Shown here: one piece after another, positions 16,312 through 24,677 of the stretch
Numbering within the stretch: the first letter of the stretch is position 1
Layout of the letters: each line of letters begins with the position of its first letter
Position numbers and translations under genes: made by a program
The notes under the pieces: model-generated
Database searches by the model: none
Seen by the model: the letters and a program-made list of their open reading frames with translations, nothing else
What the model was told of the DNA's origin: nothing
Assembly: GCA_964600845.1 (NCBI GenBank)
Contig: CAZRJW010000005.1
Location: 1-64,000, forward strand
DNA from: JAGOTP01 sp964600845
GTDB lineage: Bacteria; Patescibacteriota; Patescibacteriia; 2-12-FULL-60-25
Reading direction: 5' to 3'
DNA: 64,000 nucleotides

Positions 16312-16884
16312 ATGAACTTCACCGGCAAACGCGTTCTCTTGTTCGGAGACTCCCAGATGCAAGGTCTATCGAGAAGCCTTCGGGAGATTCTTTTGGAACG
16401 TGGTGCTTCTGAAGTTGAAACGTCAACGCATGTCGGCATGTCGCTCAAGTCGGCGCAGGAGACTCTTCCAAACGCGGCCGATGGATACGACGTGGTGATC
16501 GTTTCCTTCGGAGGCAACAACCCTCCGTCCACCAGAGAGCGCGCGGTCTTCTACATGAACGGGCTGCTCTCGAGGATGGGCGGCAAAGAGGTCGCTTGGA
16601 TGACCGTCCTCCCCGTCGCCGACGCCAGCCTCCAAGTCGGCAGAACGAAGATGGAGCGATGGCAAAAAGAGCACTTGCCAACCAAGGGAGTGCTCGTCTT
16701 GGATGGTCGTGCTCTCGCCTCTGGAATCAGGAGACCGGATGGCCTGCACCTTTCAAGCGGTGGTTACGCGCTTCTTGCAGATCGTCTTGTCGTGGCGATA
16801 GATCGCGCATCGAAGAAAGTGCCTTGGATTCCAATCGTCGGAGGAATCCTCGCAGGCATCATCGCCGCACTCGCGCGCGCGTAA
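16312..16884 (+). CDS. SGNH/GDSL hydrolase with C-terminal membrane anchor
   Basis: 190 aa. FGDSQ gives block I with nucleophile S14; FGGNN (66-70) gives the block III Asn; PDGLHLSSGGY gives the D143/H146 pair of block V. The full SGNH triad is therefore present. Residues 171-188 are a membrane segment (PWIPIVGGILAGIIAALA), so the enzyme is tethered facing one side of a membrane. SGNH enzymes deacetylate or de-esterify polysaccharides or lipids. In a virus this suggests attack on O-acetylated host surface glycans or modification of lipids. It has its own terminator-isolated promoter. Confidence 0.8.
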   Translation: MNFTGKRVLLFGDSQMQGLSRSLREILLERGASEVETSTHVGMSLKSAQETLPNAADGYDVVIVSFGGNNPPSTRERAVFYMNGLLSRMGGKEVAWMTVLPVADASLQVGRTKMERWQKEHLPTKGVLVLDGRALASGIRRPDGLHLSSGGYALLADRLVVAIDRASKKVPWIPIVGGILAGIIAALARA

Positions 16885-17118
16885 CTACTTCTTGCCGTCT
16901 TCGATTGCCTTGAGCAATCCCCGAAGACCGGCACGAAGCAAAACCTTCGGAGGCGTTTTCATAAGTTCTTGAGCGGTGTCTCGAACGACGAGTCCGTTCT
17001 GGAGCATCTCTTGAACGAAGACGGCCGCATCGAGCGCTTGCTCAAGCACGCGGACCTCTATGTTCGGTGAAGGCCGCTTCGCGTTCGGTTTTGTCGTGAC
17101 ACGTTTTCTCGGTGGCAT
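16885..17118 (-). CDS. Small basic helical protein, 77 aa
   Basis: ATG 17118 with GGAG upstream; the extension to 17154 has no site. Basic, Pro-containing N-terminus (PPRKRVTTKPNAKRPSP), then an amphipathic helical part (VRVLEQALDAAVFVQEMLQ). Convergent with the SGNH gene (stop to stop, no gap). Could bind DNA near the origin-like region on its 5' side. Confidence 0.45.
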   Translation of the reverse strand: MPPRKRVTTKPNAKRPSPNIEVRVLEQALDAAVFVQEMLQNGLVVRDTAQELMKTPPKVLLRAGLRGLLKAIEDGKK

Positions 17119-17600
17119 CGGACTCCATAGCTCATCAGACCCAGTACGCACCATTCCCGAAAAATACCGTGAACGAATGTCACGGACACCTGGACCGTTT
17201 CAACGACGTAGCGAGACAAACCGGATACGCGTGAAACCACGGCACGGTGACAAAGTGGCAGCCGTGACAGCGTGTCAAAAGCTACCCCACGATCGGTGAC
17301 GGTAACTGCGGAAGCCATCGAGCCGGAAGGGGGCAGACCGGCCACCTCGTTTTCGCCCATGGCACGATCGGTGCCTTGCGTGAGTTCGCGCGAATATATG
17401 CGACACGGAAAACAGGCCGGTTGATTCTTTTTGTTTGAACCGCGTTTCGCGACCCGTTCGACGGCCAATCAAAAAAAACCGGCCGCACAGAATAAATCAT
17501 GTCTGCATAACCGTTTTATCCAATGTTTAGGAATAGTTAGAGCCGAAAAAACGACCGTCATCCCGATTTCCCGGTAGTGCCCCCCCCGTGGGTCTAGGGT

Positions 17601-17730
17601 GGGTACTACTGTTGTAGGGGGTATATGGGGGAAGGAGGAGGTAGAAGGAAAGAAGAGAGGAGAAGAGGATCTACACCCTTCTTTCCTTCTACACCCTCCT
17701 CTCCATCTACCCCCTCCTATACGGGTACCC
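17601..17730. repeat. Polypurine/polypyrimidine inverted repeat
   Basis: Imperfect arms of about 55 bp around a 22-nt loop. The inner 15 bp are perfect: GTAGAAGGAAAGAAG (17641-17655) against its complement at 17678-17692. The left arm is almost pure purine on the plus strand, so the DNA could adopt cruciform or triplex structures. Confidence 0.7.
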
Positions 17731-17877
17731 TTAGCGCAGATCGGGTTTTGGGCACTTTTGTCAATGAATACGGCGCGTTAGATATTTTTTTCGTTTGCGC
17801 ACCTATAAACGCCCGTTGAATGCGTCTTTTTTCGCGCCGTTTCCGATTATGGCATCGGTAGGCTTTTGTCTCGGAGC

Positions 17878-17916
17878 GCGTTCCCCCCATTGCTCCCCCG
17901 TCGCGCGAAGGGTACG
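17878..17916 (-). repeat. Dispersed G-rich/palindromic repeat, copy c (reverse)
   Basis: CCCCCCATTGCTCCCCCGTC followed by GCGCGAAGGG; one arm of the palindrome is imperfect. Ends about 9 bp before the GTG at 17925. Confidence 0.8.
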
Positions 17917-17924
17917 TTGGCGAT

Positions 17925-19496
17925 GTGACTGAAGATCCAGGCTGGTTCAGGCTTTTCCACAGGTTCCCCGGCACAGATATCGTCATCTATGAATCGACGT
18001 ATCCACAACCAGGAATCGTACTTCTCTCGAAGCACTCGATTAAGACAGGAGCCACGATAGCCCGCGCCGAGTACGACCCCGACCTCAAGCGCAGCGTCAA
18101 CACCAAAGCCGGAGAAGAAGGATCCGAGTTCGATGACTCGAAGGGATACAATCTTCCAGCTGGTCCAAGGAGACCCAAGGTCGAAGGGCTCGGGGCAGAC
18201 GATGCCGACGTGTACAGGCGTCGCCCCTATGTGCAGAAAGCCGAAGAGCAAGCTCCCGCAGCTCCTCGACGTCGCATCGTGCCTCCCCCAACGATTCAGC
18301 AGCCAGCTCCAATCGTTGTTCAACCCGAGCCCGTAGTTACCAGAGCTTCATATCCAAAATCGAAAGCTCCAACGGAAGACCCTGGCACGTTCAAGGTGCC
18401 GCCTCCGATTCTTCCTGACGACGCGACGCCGGAGCAGATCGCAAACTACAAGCGCGCTTCGTTGAGGTGGTGGGAACGAAAAACCAAGCACGAGGAAATG
18501 TTTGCCAGCATATCCGTTCGTGGATGGAGAATGCGCGCCCTTTCTCCGGCGAAAGAGATCGAAATCACAGGTCACAGCGAAGGTACGCAGGCAAAACTCG
18601 CTGCCCTCTTCAAGCGCATCCCGAAAGACCAAAAGACCTGGCTGCAGTCGGCTCACATCCCGTACGACGACCCATATGCCTGGCTCGTGACAAACGAGAA
18701 AAACGCACTTTGGACACCATGGGTCAAGCCAGAGTGCATCGCATGGCTCGTTGTAGAGGGAGCAAAGATCGGTCTCTACTTCGCGGCGCGCGCTTACCCA
18801 GGATCCGACCCGTCTCTTCCGAACGATGCCAGAATGCTTCAGTTCGACGTCCAAAAGTATCTTGCAGGCGAAGTCACCTGTTCGCCGAACCCGGTTCGCA
18901 AGAAGGGACTAAGAGAATCCGACGAGGTTCTTTTGCTCAGGCCGCTTGAGTCGATGTCCATGTCTCCCGGCAATCTGTTTCAGAAGTACCAAGAGGCGTT
19001 ACGGGCGACTGGCGACAAAGCTGAGGTCCACGAAGCTTATCACCGAGTCTTGCTGCATCGTTTTCTTCGAAGGCGACTTCTCGTGCCGACTGAAAAAAGA
19101 AGCAGCGTTATCGGAAAAGAAGCGGAACGCCGCGCGAACATGCTCCAGGCGCACCGTGTTTTCGTTTTCAACCGAGACGGATGCCCGAAAAGGCTCAACC
19201 TGAACTTTCTCAAGGCCAACGGCATTGGTCTCAAAGAGCTTGAAGCCAAGAATCCAACTCTTGTCTACAGCAGGAACCTTCAAAACCAGTATCTCGTCAC
19301 CGAATGGACGAACTGGCTTTTCACAACGGTTCTCGGCAAAGATCCGAAGTCTTGTCGCAGCATGTTCAATGCCGCTGACAACAAAAGCACCAAGAGCATT
19401 TACAGCCGGTACGACGAAGAAACCTTGCGCGAAGAAAAAGACGAAGACGGTCTTCGCGGTTTGTACGCTCTGGCGGGAATGGGGCTGCTGGGATAA
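17925..19496 (+). CDS. Large protein of unknown function, 523 aa
   Basis: GTG 17925 just after the origin-like region and dispersed repeat copy c. Residues about 1-60 look globular. Residues about 70-175 are Pro-rich and flexible (RRRIVPPPTIQQPAPIVVQP). The C-terminal 340 residues are globular, Trp- and Arg-rich and helical (RWWERKTKHEEMFASISVRGWRM, TKSIYSRYDEETLREEKDED). It ends in a short hydrophobic LYALAGMGLLG. No nuclease, polymerase or ATPase motif was found. Position next to the putative origin makes an initiator or a virion core protein worth testing. Confidence 0.55.
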   Translation: MTEDPGWFRLFHRFPGTDIVIYESTYPQPGIVLLSKHSIKTGATIARAEYDPDLKRSVNTKAGEEGSEFDDSKGYNLPAGPRRPKVEGLGADDADVYRRRPYVQKAEEQAPAAPRRRIVPPPTIQQPAPIVVQPEPVVTRASYPKSKAPTEDPGTFKVPPPILPDDATPEQIANYKRASLRWWERKTKHEEMFASISVRGWRMRALSPAKEIEITGHSEGTQAKLAALFKRIPKDQKTWLQSAHIPYDDPYAWLVTNEKNALWTPWVKPECIAWLVVEGAKIGLYFAARAYPGSDPSLPNDARMLQFDVQKYLAGEVTCSPNPVRKKGLRESDEVLLLRPLESMSMSPGNLFQKYQEALRATGDKAEVHEAYHRVLLHRFLRRRLLVPTEKRSSVIGKEAERRANMLQAHRVFVFNRDGCPKRLNLNFLKANGIGLKELEAKNPTLVYSRNLQNQYLVTEWTNWLFTTVLGKDPKSCRSMFNAADNKSTKSIYSRYDEETLREEKDEDGLRGLYALAGMGLLG

Positions 19497-19499
19497 CCT
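19494..19499 (+). promoter_or_regulatory. Candidate leaderless -10 (TAACCT)
   Basis: TAACCT then exactly 6 nt before the ATG at 19506. It overlaps the stop codon of the preceding gene. Confidence 0.3.
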
Positions 19500-19505
19500 G
19501 GGTCG

Positions 19506-19967
19506 ATGATTTTTCCACTGATCGGTTTCGGCTTCATCATCGGCGCGGTCGCGCTGTCCAGAAGCCGCCGAGGTGGCCCAGGAGGGCTTTCGTCCGTGAG
19601 CCCAGCGCAGAACACGTCCGAGACGTTCGACGCCGTTGAGCGGGCAGCATGGTCGCTCTACGAGCCGGTCGACGAGCTAATGGCTGGTCCAGAAGACTTA
19701 TTTTGGGACAGCCCGAGCTACAAGCCTACCTGCGGCTTGTTCACGAACGAGGCTCTCGAGGCGCTCAACTCTGCGCAGCTTGCCGAAGACAACGGCGAGC
19801 CGCAGGCGTATTCGGCAAAAGTTGTTGCTGTTCAGGCATGGGCACTCTCCCAGGTCGAGTGCGGAGACGAAGAAGCTCCCGCTTGGGCAGTTGAACAGGC
19901 AGAACGACCACTACAGGGCACCCGCGCCCCCTCGTCTGCCGTTGACTCTCCGTTGAAAAACGGATAG
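19506..19967 (+). CDS. N-terminally membrane-anchored protein, 153 aa
   Basis: Residues 2-18 (IFPLIGFGFIIGAVALS) form a membrane anchor followed by a positive patch (RSRRGG). The rest is an acidic soluble domain with paired Cys (PTCGLF and VECGD). Same N-terminal anchor style as the proteins at 34598, 37607, 39117 and 39803. Probable virion membrane protein. Confidence 0.55.
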   Translation: MIFPLIGFGFIIGAVALSRSRRGGPGGLSSVSPAQNTSETFDAVERAAWSLYEPVDELMAGPEDLFWDSPSYKPTCGLFTNEALEALNSAQLAEDNGEPQAYSAKVVAVQAWALSQVECGDEEAPAWAVEQAERPLQGTRAPSSAVDSPLKNG

Positions 19968-19978
19968 AGCCGACAGTA

Positions 19979-20881
19979 TTGAAACTCTGGAACGACACTG
20001 TTAGCGGGTTCCACGCAAGGCTTGTTGAGGTACGAAGCAAGCCTACGGCGGACTCGTATGTTGCGGCGGTTCGTCTTTGGGAGCAGTTCTTGTCGGAGAA
20101 CCGGATTGAGTTATCTACGGCTCACCCTGGGCTTTTGGACGATTTCGTCAGGTGGCTCGTTCGACGAGGGAGCGCCCCGCAGACGGTCGTGTCTCGATGC
20201 ACTGGCGTGAAGTCGTGGCTCAACCACCTCAAGAGGCTTGGCTATAGCGTCCCAGACTTATTGGCTCCCGATCTGCCGAAGGTTGCGACGAAAGACCCGG
20301 TGGTGTTGAGCCTCGACCAGCTTGCGAGCTACTTCGAGCGCGTGAATGAGCTTCACGAGCCCGTGCGAACCGCGATGACGATCATGCCACTCTGCGGTCT
20401 TCGCTCCGATGAAGTGGTCAGGCTCACCCTTTCACAGCTCAAGGTTGTGGACGGGTGGATCATTTTCACGTTTTCCGGTAAAGGCGGAAAGATTCGAAGC
20501 GTTCCGTTGCTGAAGCAAGGGAACGCGATACTTCGCCAATATCTCACCGGCTGGCGTGCGCAGTTCAAGAGCAGGTACAAGAACGACGCGATGTTTCCTG
20601 GGTATCACGGTGGAAAGCCTCTCGCGACCCGAACGATTCGGAAGTGGGTTGAGGACGTATCTCGTCAGCTCGACCTGCCGGATTTGTCTCCGCACGTTCT
20701 TCGCAAGACGTACACGACGATGCTGGATAGCATGGGCGTTTCGCCGCTGATGATTGCTCAGCTGGTTGGCCACTTCGACCTTCGAACGACGTCAAAGCAC
20801 TATATCAAGCACGACATGGAGTCTCTCGTGAGTTCGCTCGCGAGAGTTCACGTTCCTGGCGTGCTCGTTCCAACAAGCTGA
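19979..20881 (+). CDS. Tyrosine recombinase (XerC/D-like integrase)
   Basis: 300 aa. The full catalytic set is visible: R142 (CGLRSDE), K168 (SGKGGKIRSVPL), H239 and R242 (SPHVLRKTYTT), H265 (LVGHFD) and Y275 (SKHYIK). The N-terminal 100 residues form a SAM-like core-binding domain (LVEVRSKPTADSYVAAVRLWEQFL). Length and domain layout match XerC/D rather than arm-binding lambda-type integrases, so roles in dimer resolution or integration are both possible. The first in-frame start is a TTG at 19979 with no clear ribosome-binding site, so the start is uncertain. No attachment site could be identified in the window. Confidence 0.88.
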   Translation: MKLWNDTVSGFHARLVEVRSKPTADSYVAAVRLWEQFLSENRIELSTAHPGLLDDFVRWLVRRGSAPQTVVSRCTGVKSWLNHLKRLGYSVPDLLAPDLPKVATKDPVVLSLDQLASYFERVNELHEPVRTAMTIMPLCGLRSDEVVRLTLSQLKVVDGWIIFTFSGKGGKIRSVPLLKQGNAILRQYLTGWRAQFKSRYKNDAMFPGYHGGKPLATRTIRKWVEDVSRQLDLPDLSPHVLRKTYTTMLDSMGVSPLMIAQLVGHFDLRTTSKHYIKHDMESLVSSLARVHVPGVLVPTS

Positions 20882-20908
20882 ACCACCACCGAGAGACAGG
20901 AGACATTC

Positions 20909-22858
20909 ATGGCAAAGGTTGCGCAACAAACGACTGACCCAGCAGCACTGGGGGCGCTCATTCCGACAGACGACGGAGACGACGGAATGGTTACGCTCGG
21001 AGGTGACGACACGCCGCCGCTTCTTCGGCACGAGCCGATGCCGCCTCCGGTGTCCATCACGCCTGGAAATCTACAGAAGGCACGTCGCGTTGCCGGAACG
21101 CAGCAAGCTGCTGCAGCGGCTCCTGTGCAGCCACGAAAGGACATCGCTCGGATGATGCCTTCGGCTCACCGCGTCTACGTCTACAAGAAGAAGGAGGACG
21201 GTAAGCAGTCCTTCATCAACGAGTACACGGCGCAGGAGCTTCAGGGTGCAGGTACCATCGAAGCTTTCATCAAGAAGTACGTCGTTCCTCATTACGAGCA
21301 CGGCGAGTACCACGTTCACTATTTCGACGGCCAAGGGAAGGAGCCAACGCCGCTTGGGAGCGTCAACATCGAGGCTCCGATCGACTACGTTTCTCCGGTC
21401 AGGACAAACGGTCATTCGAAGCAGGCTTCACCGGCTGAGTCTCTCCGCGAAGCGATGGCTCTCCAGAAAGAAATGCAGCAGATGAACCACAACCAGCCGC
21501 CTCCCAAGTCTCAATCTGATGTGATGATGGAGACGATGATGGCTTCCATGCTCAAAAAGCAGATGGAGAGCTTCTCTTCTGGTGGAGGAGACAAGGGAGG
21601 CGATGGCGGCGGGATGGGGATGATGCTGATGATGATGATGATGGAGAGGATGAAGCCTGCGCCTGCTCCGACTGTAGATCCTTCCATTCAGCGCCTGATG
21701 GAAAAGATGGCTGACCGCATTGAAGCCATGGAGCAAGAAGCTCGTGTTTCGCAGGCGATGATTCCTCCTCCTCCTCTTCCTTCGGACGGATCGTCAGCTC
21801 ACCTCGAGATGATTCTTGAGACCATGCGCGAAAATACACGGATGATGGTCGAGGCAATGAAGTCGCAGCAGGTCACACGAGACCCGATCAAAGACCTCGC
21901 CGACATGGCCGCGCTCATGGCTCCGCAGAAGAGCGAGTCGCTCACGACCAAAGACCTCTTCGAGCTGATGCCGAAGTTCCAGGTGATGTTCGCACCACAG
22001 AGCCAGAACAAAGACCCGTTCGAGAAGACAATGGAGCACTTCCGCGTGTTCAAGATGATGCAGCGCGAGTTCGGCGAAGAGCGCACGTCCCAGGCACCTC
22101 CGTCTCAACAGGATTCGTTTTGGACGTTTGCCAAGGAGATGCTCAAGAGCGATGTAGGAAAGAGCATCGCTCAACAAATCGTTGCTCAGTCAAACGGACA
22201 GGAAATCGCTCATCACGGACAACAGCGCGTTTCCAACCAACAAGAGCAAGCTCGTATCGTAGCCAATCGCCGAGCCCAGCAAGCCGCGCAGCAACGTCTT
22301 CTCGCCGAAGACCGCGCCCGCAAGCTCGCAAGCGAAGCGACACGCGTGCAGCAAGAAGAGGCACGCGTTCAGCCTGTTGCTGCTCCTGCCGAGCAGCCTG
22401 CCGAACCAGCACCGGCACCAGAGCAGAAAGCGCCCGTGTCCGAGGTTCGAGCGGTCGAGCCCGAGGCGTCCGCCGATGAAGAAGAGAGCAACGAGGTGTC
22501 CGTTCCAGAGGGCTTCCTCAACGTACACGCCGCGCTGATCAACGACGCCCCCAACGACGCGGAAAGGATCGGCGCCATCATTTCTGGCTTTCAGATCCTC
22601 GCAACGTCGCCTGACTTCCGGCCGGTCATCACCAAGATGTTTGGTCTCTGCAAGCAGAATAGGAAAATCGAGTCGCTCGACCACCTCGTTGAAATCTTGG
22701 AGTTCTTCTCCGAGAACGAAGTGCTCCGAGCAGAGATTCCAAAGCTTGCGCGCGAAGACTTCGACAAGCACTGGAACCTGATTCGTCAAAAGCTTGATTT
22801 CCCAGACGTTCCAGAGGTTCTTCCAAGCAAGTCGGACTCCGAATCGGAAAACGCTTAG
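20909..22858 (+). CDS. Large Met-rich, coiled-coil virion-type protein, 649 aa
   Basis: AGGAGA leader. Residues about 85-155 form a compact domain (HRVYVYKKKEDGKQSFINEY...FIKKYVVPHYEHGEYHVHYFDG). A long flexible part follows with Met/Gly clusters (GMGMMLMMMMMERM) and coiled coils. Around 470-530 it is Gln/Ala/Arg-rich and then Pro/Ala-rich, and the C-terminal 120 residues look helical and globular. Homologues by eye are unknown. Size and low-complexity linkers suggest an internal structural or scaffold protein. Followed by a strong terminator. Confidence 0.55.
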   Translation: MAKVAQQTTDPAALGALIPTDDGDDGMVTLGGDDTPPLLRHEPMPPPVSITPGNLQKARRVAGTQQAAAAAPVQPRKDIARMMPSAHRVYVYKKKEDGKQSFINEYTAQELQGAGTIEAFIKKYVVPHYEHGEYHVHYFDGQGKEPTPLGSVNIEAPIDYVSPVRTNGHSKQASPAESLREAMALQKEMQQMNHNQPPPKSQSDVMMETMMASMLKKQMESFSSGGGDKGGDGGGMGMMLMMMMMERMKPAPAPTVDPSIQRLMEKMADRIEAMEQEARVSQAMIPPPPLPSDGSSAHLEMILETMRENTRMMVEAMKSQQVTRDPIKDLADMAALMAPQKSESLTTKDLFELMPKFQVMFAPQSQNKDPFEKTMEHFRVFKMMQREFGEERTSQAPPSQQDSFWTFAKEMLKSDVGKSIAQQIVAQSNGQEIAHHGQQRVSNQQEQARIVANRRAQQAAQQRLLAEDRARKLASEATRVQQEEARVQPVAAPAEQPAEPAPAPEQKAPVSEVRAVEPEASADEEESNEVSVPEGFLNVHAALINDAPNDAERIGAIISGFQILATSPDFRPVITKMFGLCKQNRKIESLDHLVEILEFFSENEVLRAEIPKLAREDFDKHWNLIRQKLDFPDVPEVLPSKSDSESENA

Positions 22859-22879
22859 GACATCATCACGGTTCGCTTT

Positions 22880-22916
22880 GACCCCTGAACGCTAGCGCGC
22901 TCGGGGGTCTTTTTTT
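22880..22916 (+). terminator. Rho-independent terminator
   Basis: Stem GACCCC...GCGC / GCGC...GGGGTC with a seven-T tail. Separates the Met-rich protein gene from the virion operon that starts at 22956. Confidence 0.85.
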
Positions 22917-22926
22917 GTCCAATCGC

Positions 22927-22949
22927 CAGAACGATTCAGGTGCTAGGAT
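22927..22949 (+). promoter_or_regulatory. Palindrome plus -10: promoter of the virion-type operon
   Basis: CAGAACGATTCAG (22927-22939, one mismatch to the palindrome), 4 nt, TAGGAT (22944-22949), 6 nt, ATG at 22956. No ribosome-binding site, so the mRNA is predicted to start at the A of the ATG. Confidence 0.6.
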
Positions 22950-22955
22950 TCTGCG

Positions 22956-23672
22956 ATGGATGTTCCTCAGCTACTCATGGGCATTGGTTCGATGGTCGCT
23001 GGCATTTCGTCTCTTCGAAATGCCTTGAAGAAAGGAAAGCGTCGGTCTGTGGGTGGCATTGGTCGTCTTCAGCTGACCGGCGAGACAAAGAGCAGCAATG
23101 GGCAGGCCGGAGCAAAGATTTACAAGGTCTCCACGATCGACGAACGTCTTGCTGGTGTTGCCAAGCAGATGATGGTTTCGGTTCGAGACCCGCGCCTGCG
23201 TCAGCTTGCCGTTTCCATCGTGTCGAAGCGTTCGCGTTCACACAACGAGAGCACTGGCGATGGTGGATGGGCGATTGCGGAGCGAGACTACTGGGGAGAG
23301 GTGAAGGCTCTCTTCAACTGGATGCGTGCGAATGTCAGGTATATCCGCGACACGGCCACGATTGACACCTTCGCGACTGCGATGCGAACGATTGAAGTTC
23401 GAGGTGGAGATTGCGACGACTACACGATCGCTCTTGGCGCTATGCTGATGTCGATCGGCTACTCGGTCAGAATGAAGACCATCCAGACGAAGGACAGCGA
23501 CGATTGGAATCACATCTACCTTCAGGTTGGACTTCCTCCTGGGAAAGCTACGAAATGGAAGACGCTCGACGCGAGCGTTTCACAGCCTGCAGGATGGGAA
23601 GCTCCGGCTTCAATGATCGCAAAGTCTCGTGTCGATGCACCTGACGATGCAAAATGGAATCGGCACTGGTGA
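22956..23672 (+). CDS. Transglutaminase-fold cysteine peptidase-like protein
   Basis: 238 aa. Catalytic triad of the transglutaminase-like superfamily: C153 in GGDCDDYTIALGAML, H186 in DWNHIYLQV and D205 in TLDASV. The N-terminal 25 residues are hydrophobic (VPQLLMGIGSMVAGISSL), probably a membrane anchor. Phage members of this family lie among virion genes and may cleave or crosslink structural proteins or peptidoglycan peptides; activity here is inferred. First gene after a terminator and a palindrome-linked promoter. Confidence 0.8.
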   Translation: MDVPQLLMGIGSMVAGISSLRNALKKGKRRSVGGIGRLQLTGETKSSNGQAGAKIYKVSTIDERLAGVAKQMMVSVRDPRLRQLAVSIVSKRSRSHNESTGDGGWAIAERDYWGEVKALFNWMRANVRYIRDTATIDTFATAMRTIEVRGGDCDDYTIALGAMLMSIGYSVRMKTIQTKDSDDWNHIYLQVGLPPGKATKWKTLDASVSQPAGWEAPASMIAKSRVDAPDDAKWNRHW

Positions 23673-23724
23673 ACAACACCTTGTCGTTGTAAAGTGACCA
23701 CAACAGTTCAGGAGATCGAAGTTC

Positions 23725-24402
23725 ATGGAAGACCTCGCACTCGTCGCCACGGTAGCAGTCGCAAAGAAGGACGCGCTCTTCAAGAGCGGTCCAAAAAAGA
23801 ACAAGCTCAAGAAGGGATGCCGATTCAAGGGCAAGAAGGTGTATTGCACGCCTTCGGTTGCTGCGCGGATCAAGTCGTCTGCCAAGCCGAGCAGCAAAAA
23901 GTCGAGTAGCAGGAAGTCTCCTCGCTCGCCGGTCATCCCGAAGACGCCGCAGGCGGCTCGGAACATGAACGCATTCCAGGCGCTTCTGGCAGACCGCTCG
24001 AACTTCAAGGCTGCTCGCGACAGCGGCAACTGCGGAGCGATGCGTCAGTTTGCGAAGCGCATCGTCGACGGCCTTCAGTACATGGGTCGCATTCCGCCGA
24101 AAGTTACGAAGAAGAACCCATCCGGCGACGCTCGTTCGCGCAACCTTCGCTACATCAAGGAGATGGATCGCGTGAAGGCCGACGTGATGCGCTCCTGCTC
24201 GATGGCGGCGGGTTCTGGCGCTCCTCCGGCAAGCCGAGACGCGGTCGACGCGTTCGCCGCACGCAGGCAGGCGCAGATCGACATGCAACGGCTTTTCGCC
24301 TCTGAAACCGCTTCAAGTCAGAAGGCGCGCCGAGACGACGAGTCCGACTTCAACCGTTTCAATGGCTTGAGCGGTCGCGGAAAGAAGAGGTCGCGTCGAT
24401 GA
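23725..24402 (+). CDS. Lys/Arg-rich basic protein, 225 aa
   Basis: Contains FKSGPKKNKLKKGCRFKGKK near the N-terminus, a motif shared with the proteins at 24399 and 25270. A Ser/Lys linker and a helical C-terminal half follow. Strongly basic, with a GRGKKRSRR tail. The likely role is nucleic-acid binding or condensation inside the virion (inference). AGGAG leader. Confidence 0.6.
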   Translation: MEDLALVATVAVAKKDALFKSGPKKNKLKKGCRFKGKKVYCTPSVAARIKSSAKPSSKKSSSRKSPRSPVIPKTPQAARNMNAFQALLADRSNFKAARDSGNCGAMRQFAKRIVDGLQYMGRIPPKVTKKNPSGDARSRNLRYIKEMDRVKADVMRSCSMAAGSGAPPASRDAVDAFAARRQAQIDMQRLFASETASSQKARRDDESDFNRFNGLSGRGKKRSRR

Positions 24403-24659
24403 CCCATCCATGCGCAAGCGCAAAGCCTCCCTCTTGGTGTAACAAGAAGTCGAAGAGCAAAAAGTCGAAGAGCAAGAAGGGGAACCTCGGCTCGGTGACT
24501 CCGGCTCAGGTCGCGGCACATCTGAGGAGCTACGGCTACAAGATCGTCGCGAAGAAGACCTGTACCGTCAAGAGCGGACCCAAGAAGGGCAAGCTCAAAA
24601 AGGGCTGTATCTACGGCCGAGGCGCTCTCAAGGGCCAAATCCTCAAGACGACCCGGTAA
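24399..24659 (+). CDS. Basic Cys-containing protein, 86 aa
   Basis: ATG overlaps the previous stop by 4 bp. KSKSKKSKSKKGN repeats at the N-terminus, then a small domain (TPAQVAAHLRSYGYKIV) and the shared motif VKSGPKKGKLKKGCIYGRG. A paralogue of part of the previous protein. Putative DNA-condensing or core protein. Confidence 0.6.
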   Translation: MTHPCASAKPPSWCNKKSKSKKSKSKKGNLGSVTPAQVAAHLRSYGYKIVAKKTCTVKSGPKKGKLKKGCIYGRGALKGQILKTTR

Positions 24660-24663
24660 CGGG

Positions 24664-24676
24664 CTGAACGGTTCAG
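24664..24676. promoter_or_regulatory. 13-bp palindrome CTGAACGGTTCAG
   Basis: Perfect copy ending 1 nt before the ATG at 24678. No -10 fits between, so here it is more likely an operator or a translational element than part of a promoter. Confidence 0.6.
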
Positions 24677-24677
24677 A

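Larger units (their letters stand above)
17119..17924. other. Long non-coding region: candidate replication origin / control region
   Basis: About 800 bp without a credible gene, between a minus-strand and a plus-strand gene, and more AT-rich than its surroundings in two places (about 17470-17560 and 17755-17850). It contains two copies of ACGATCGGTG (near 17288 and 17363), several GTGAC/GTCAC words in 17175-17300, a large purine-rich inverted repeat (17601-17730), two TTTTTTCG words near 17785 and 17828, and a reverse copy of the dispersed repeat at its right end. The combination resembles an origin or a packaging/control site; no DnaA-box cluster was recognised. Confidence 0.45.
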
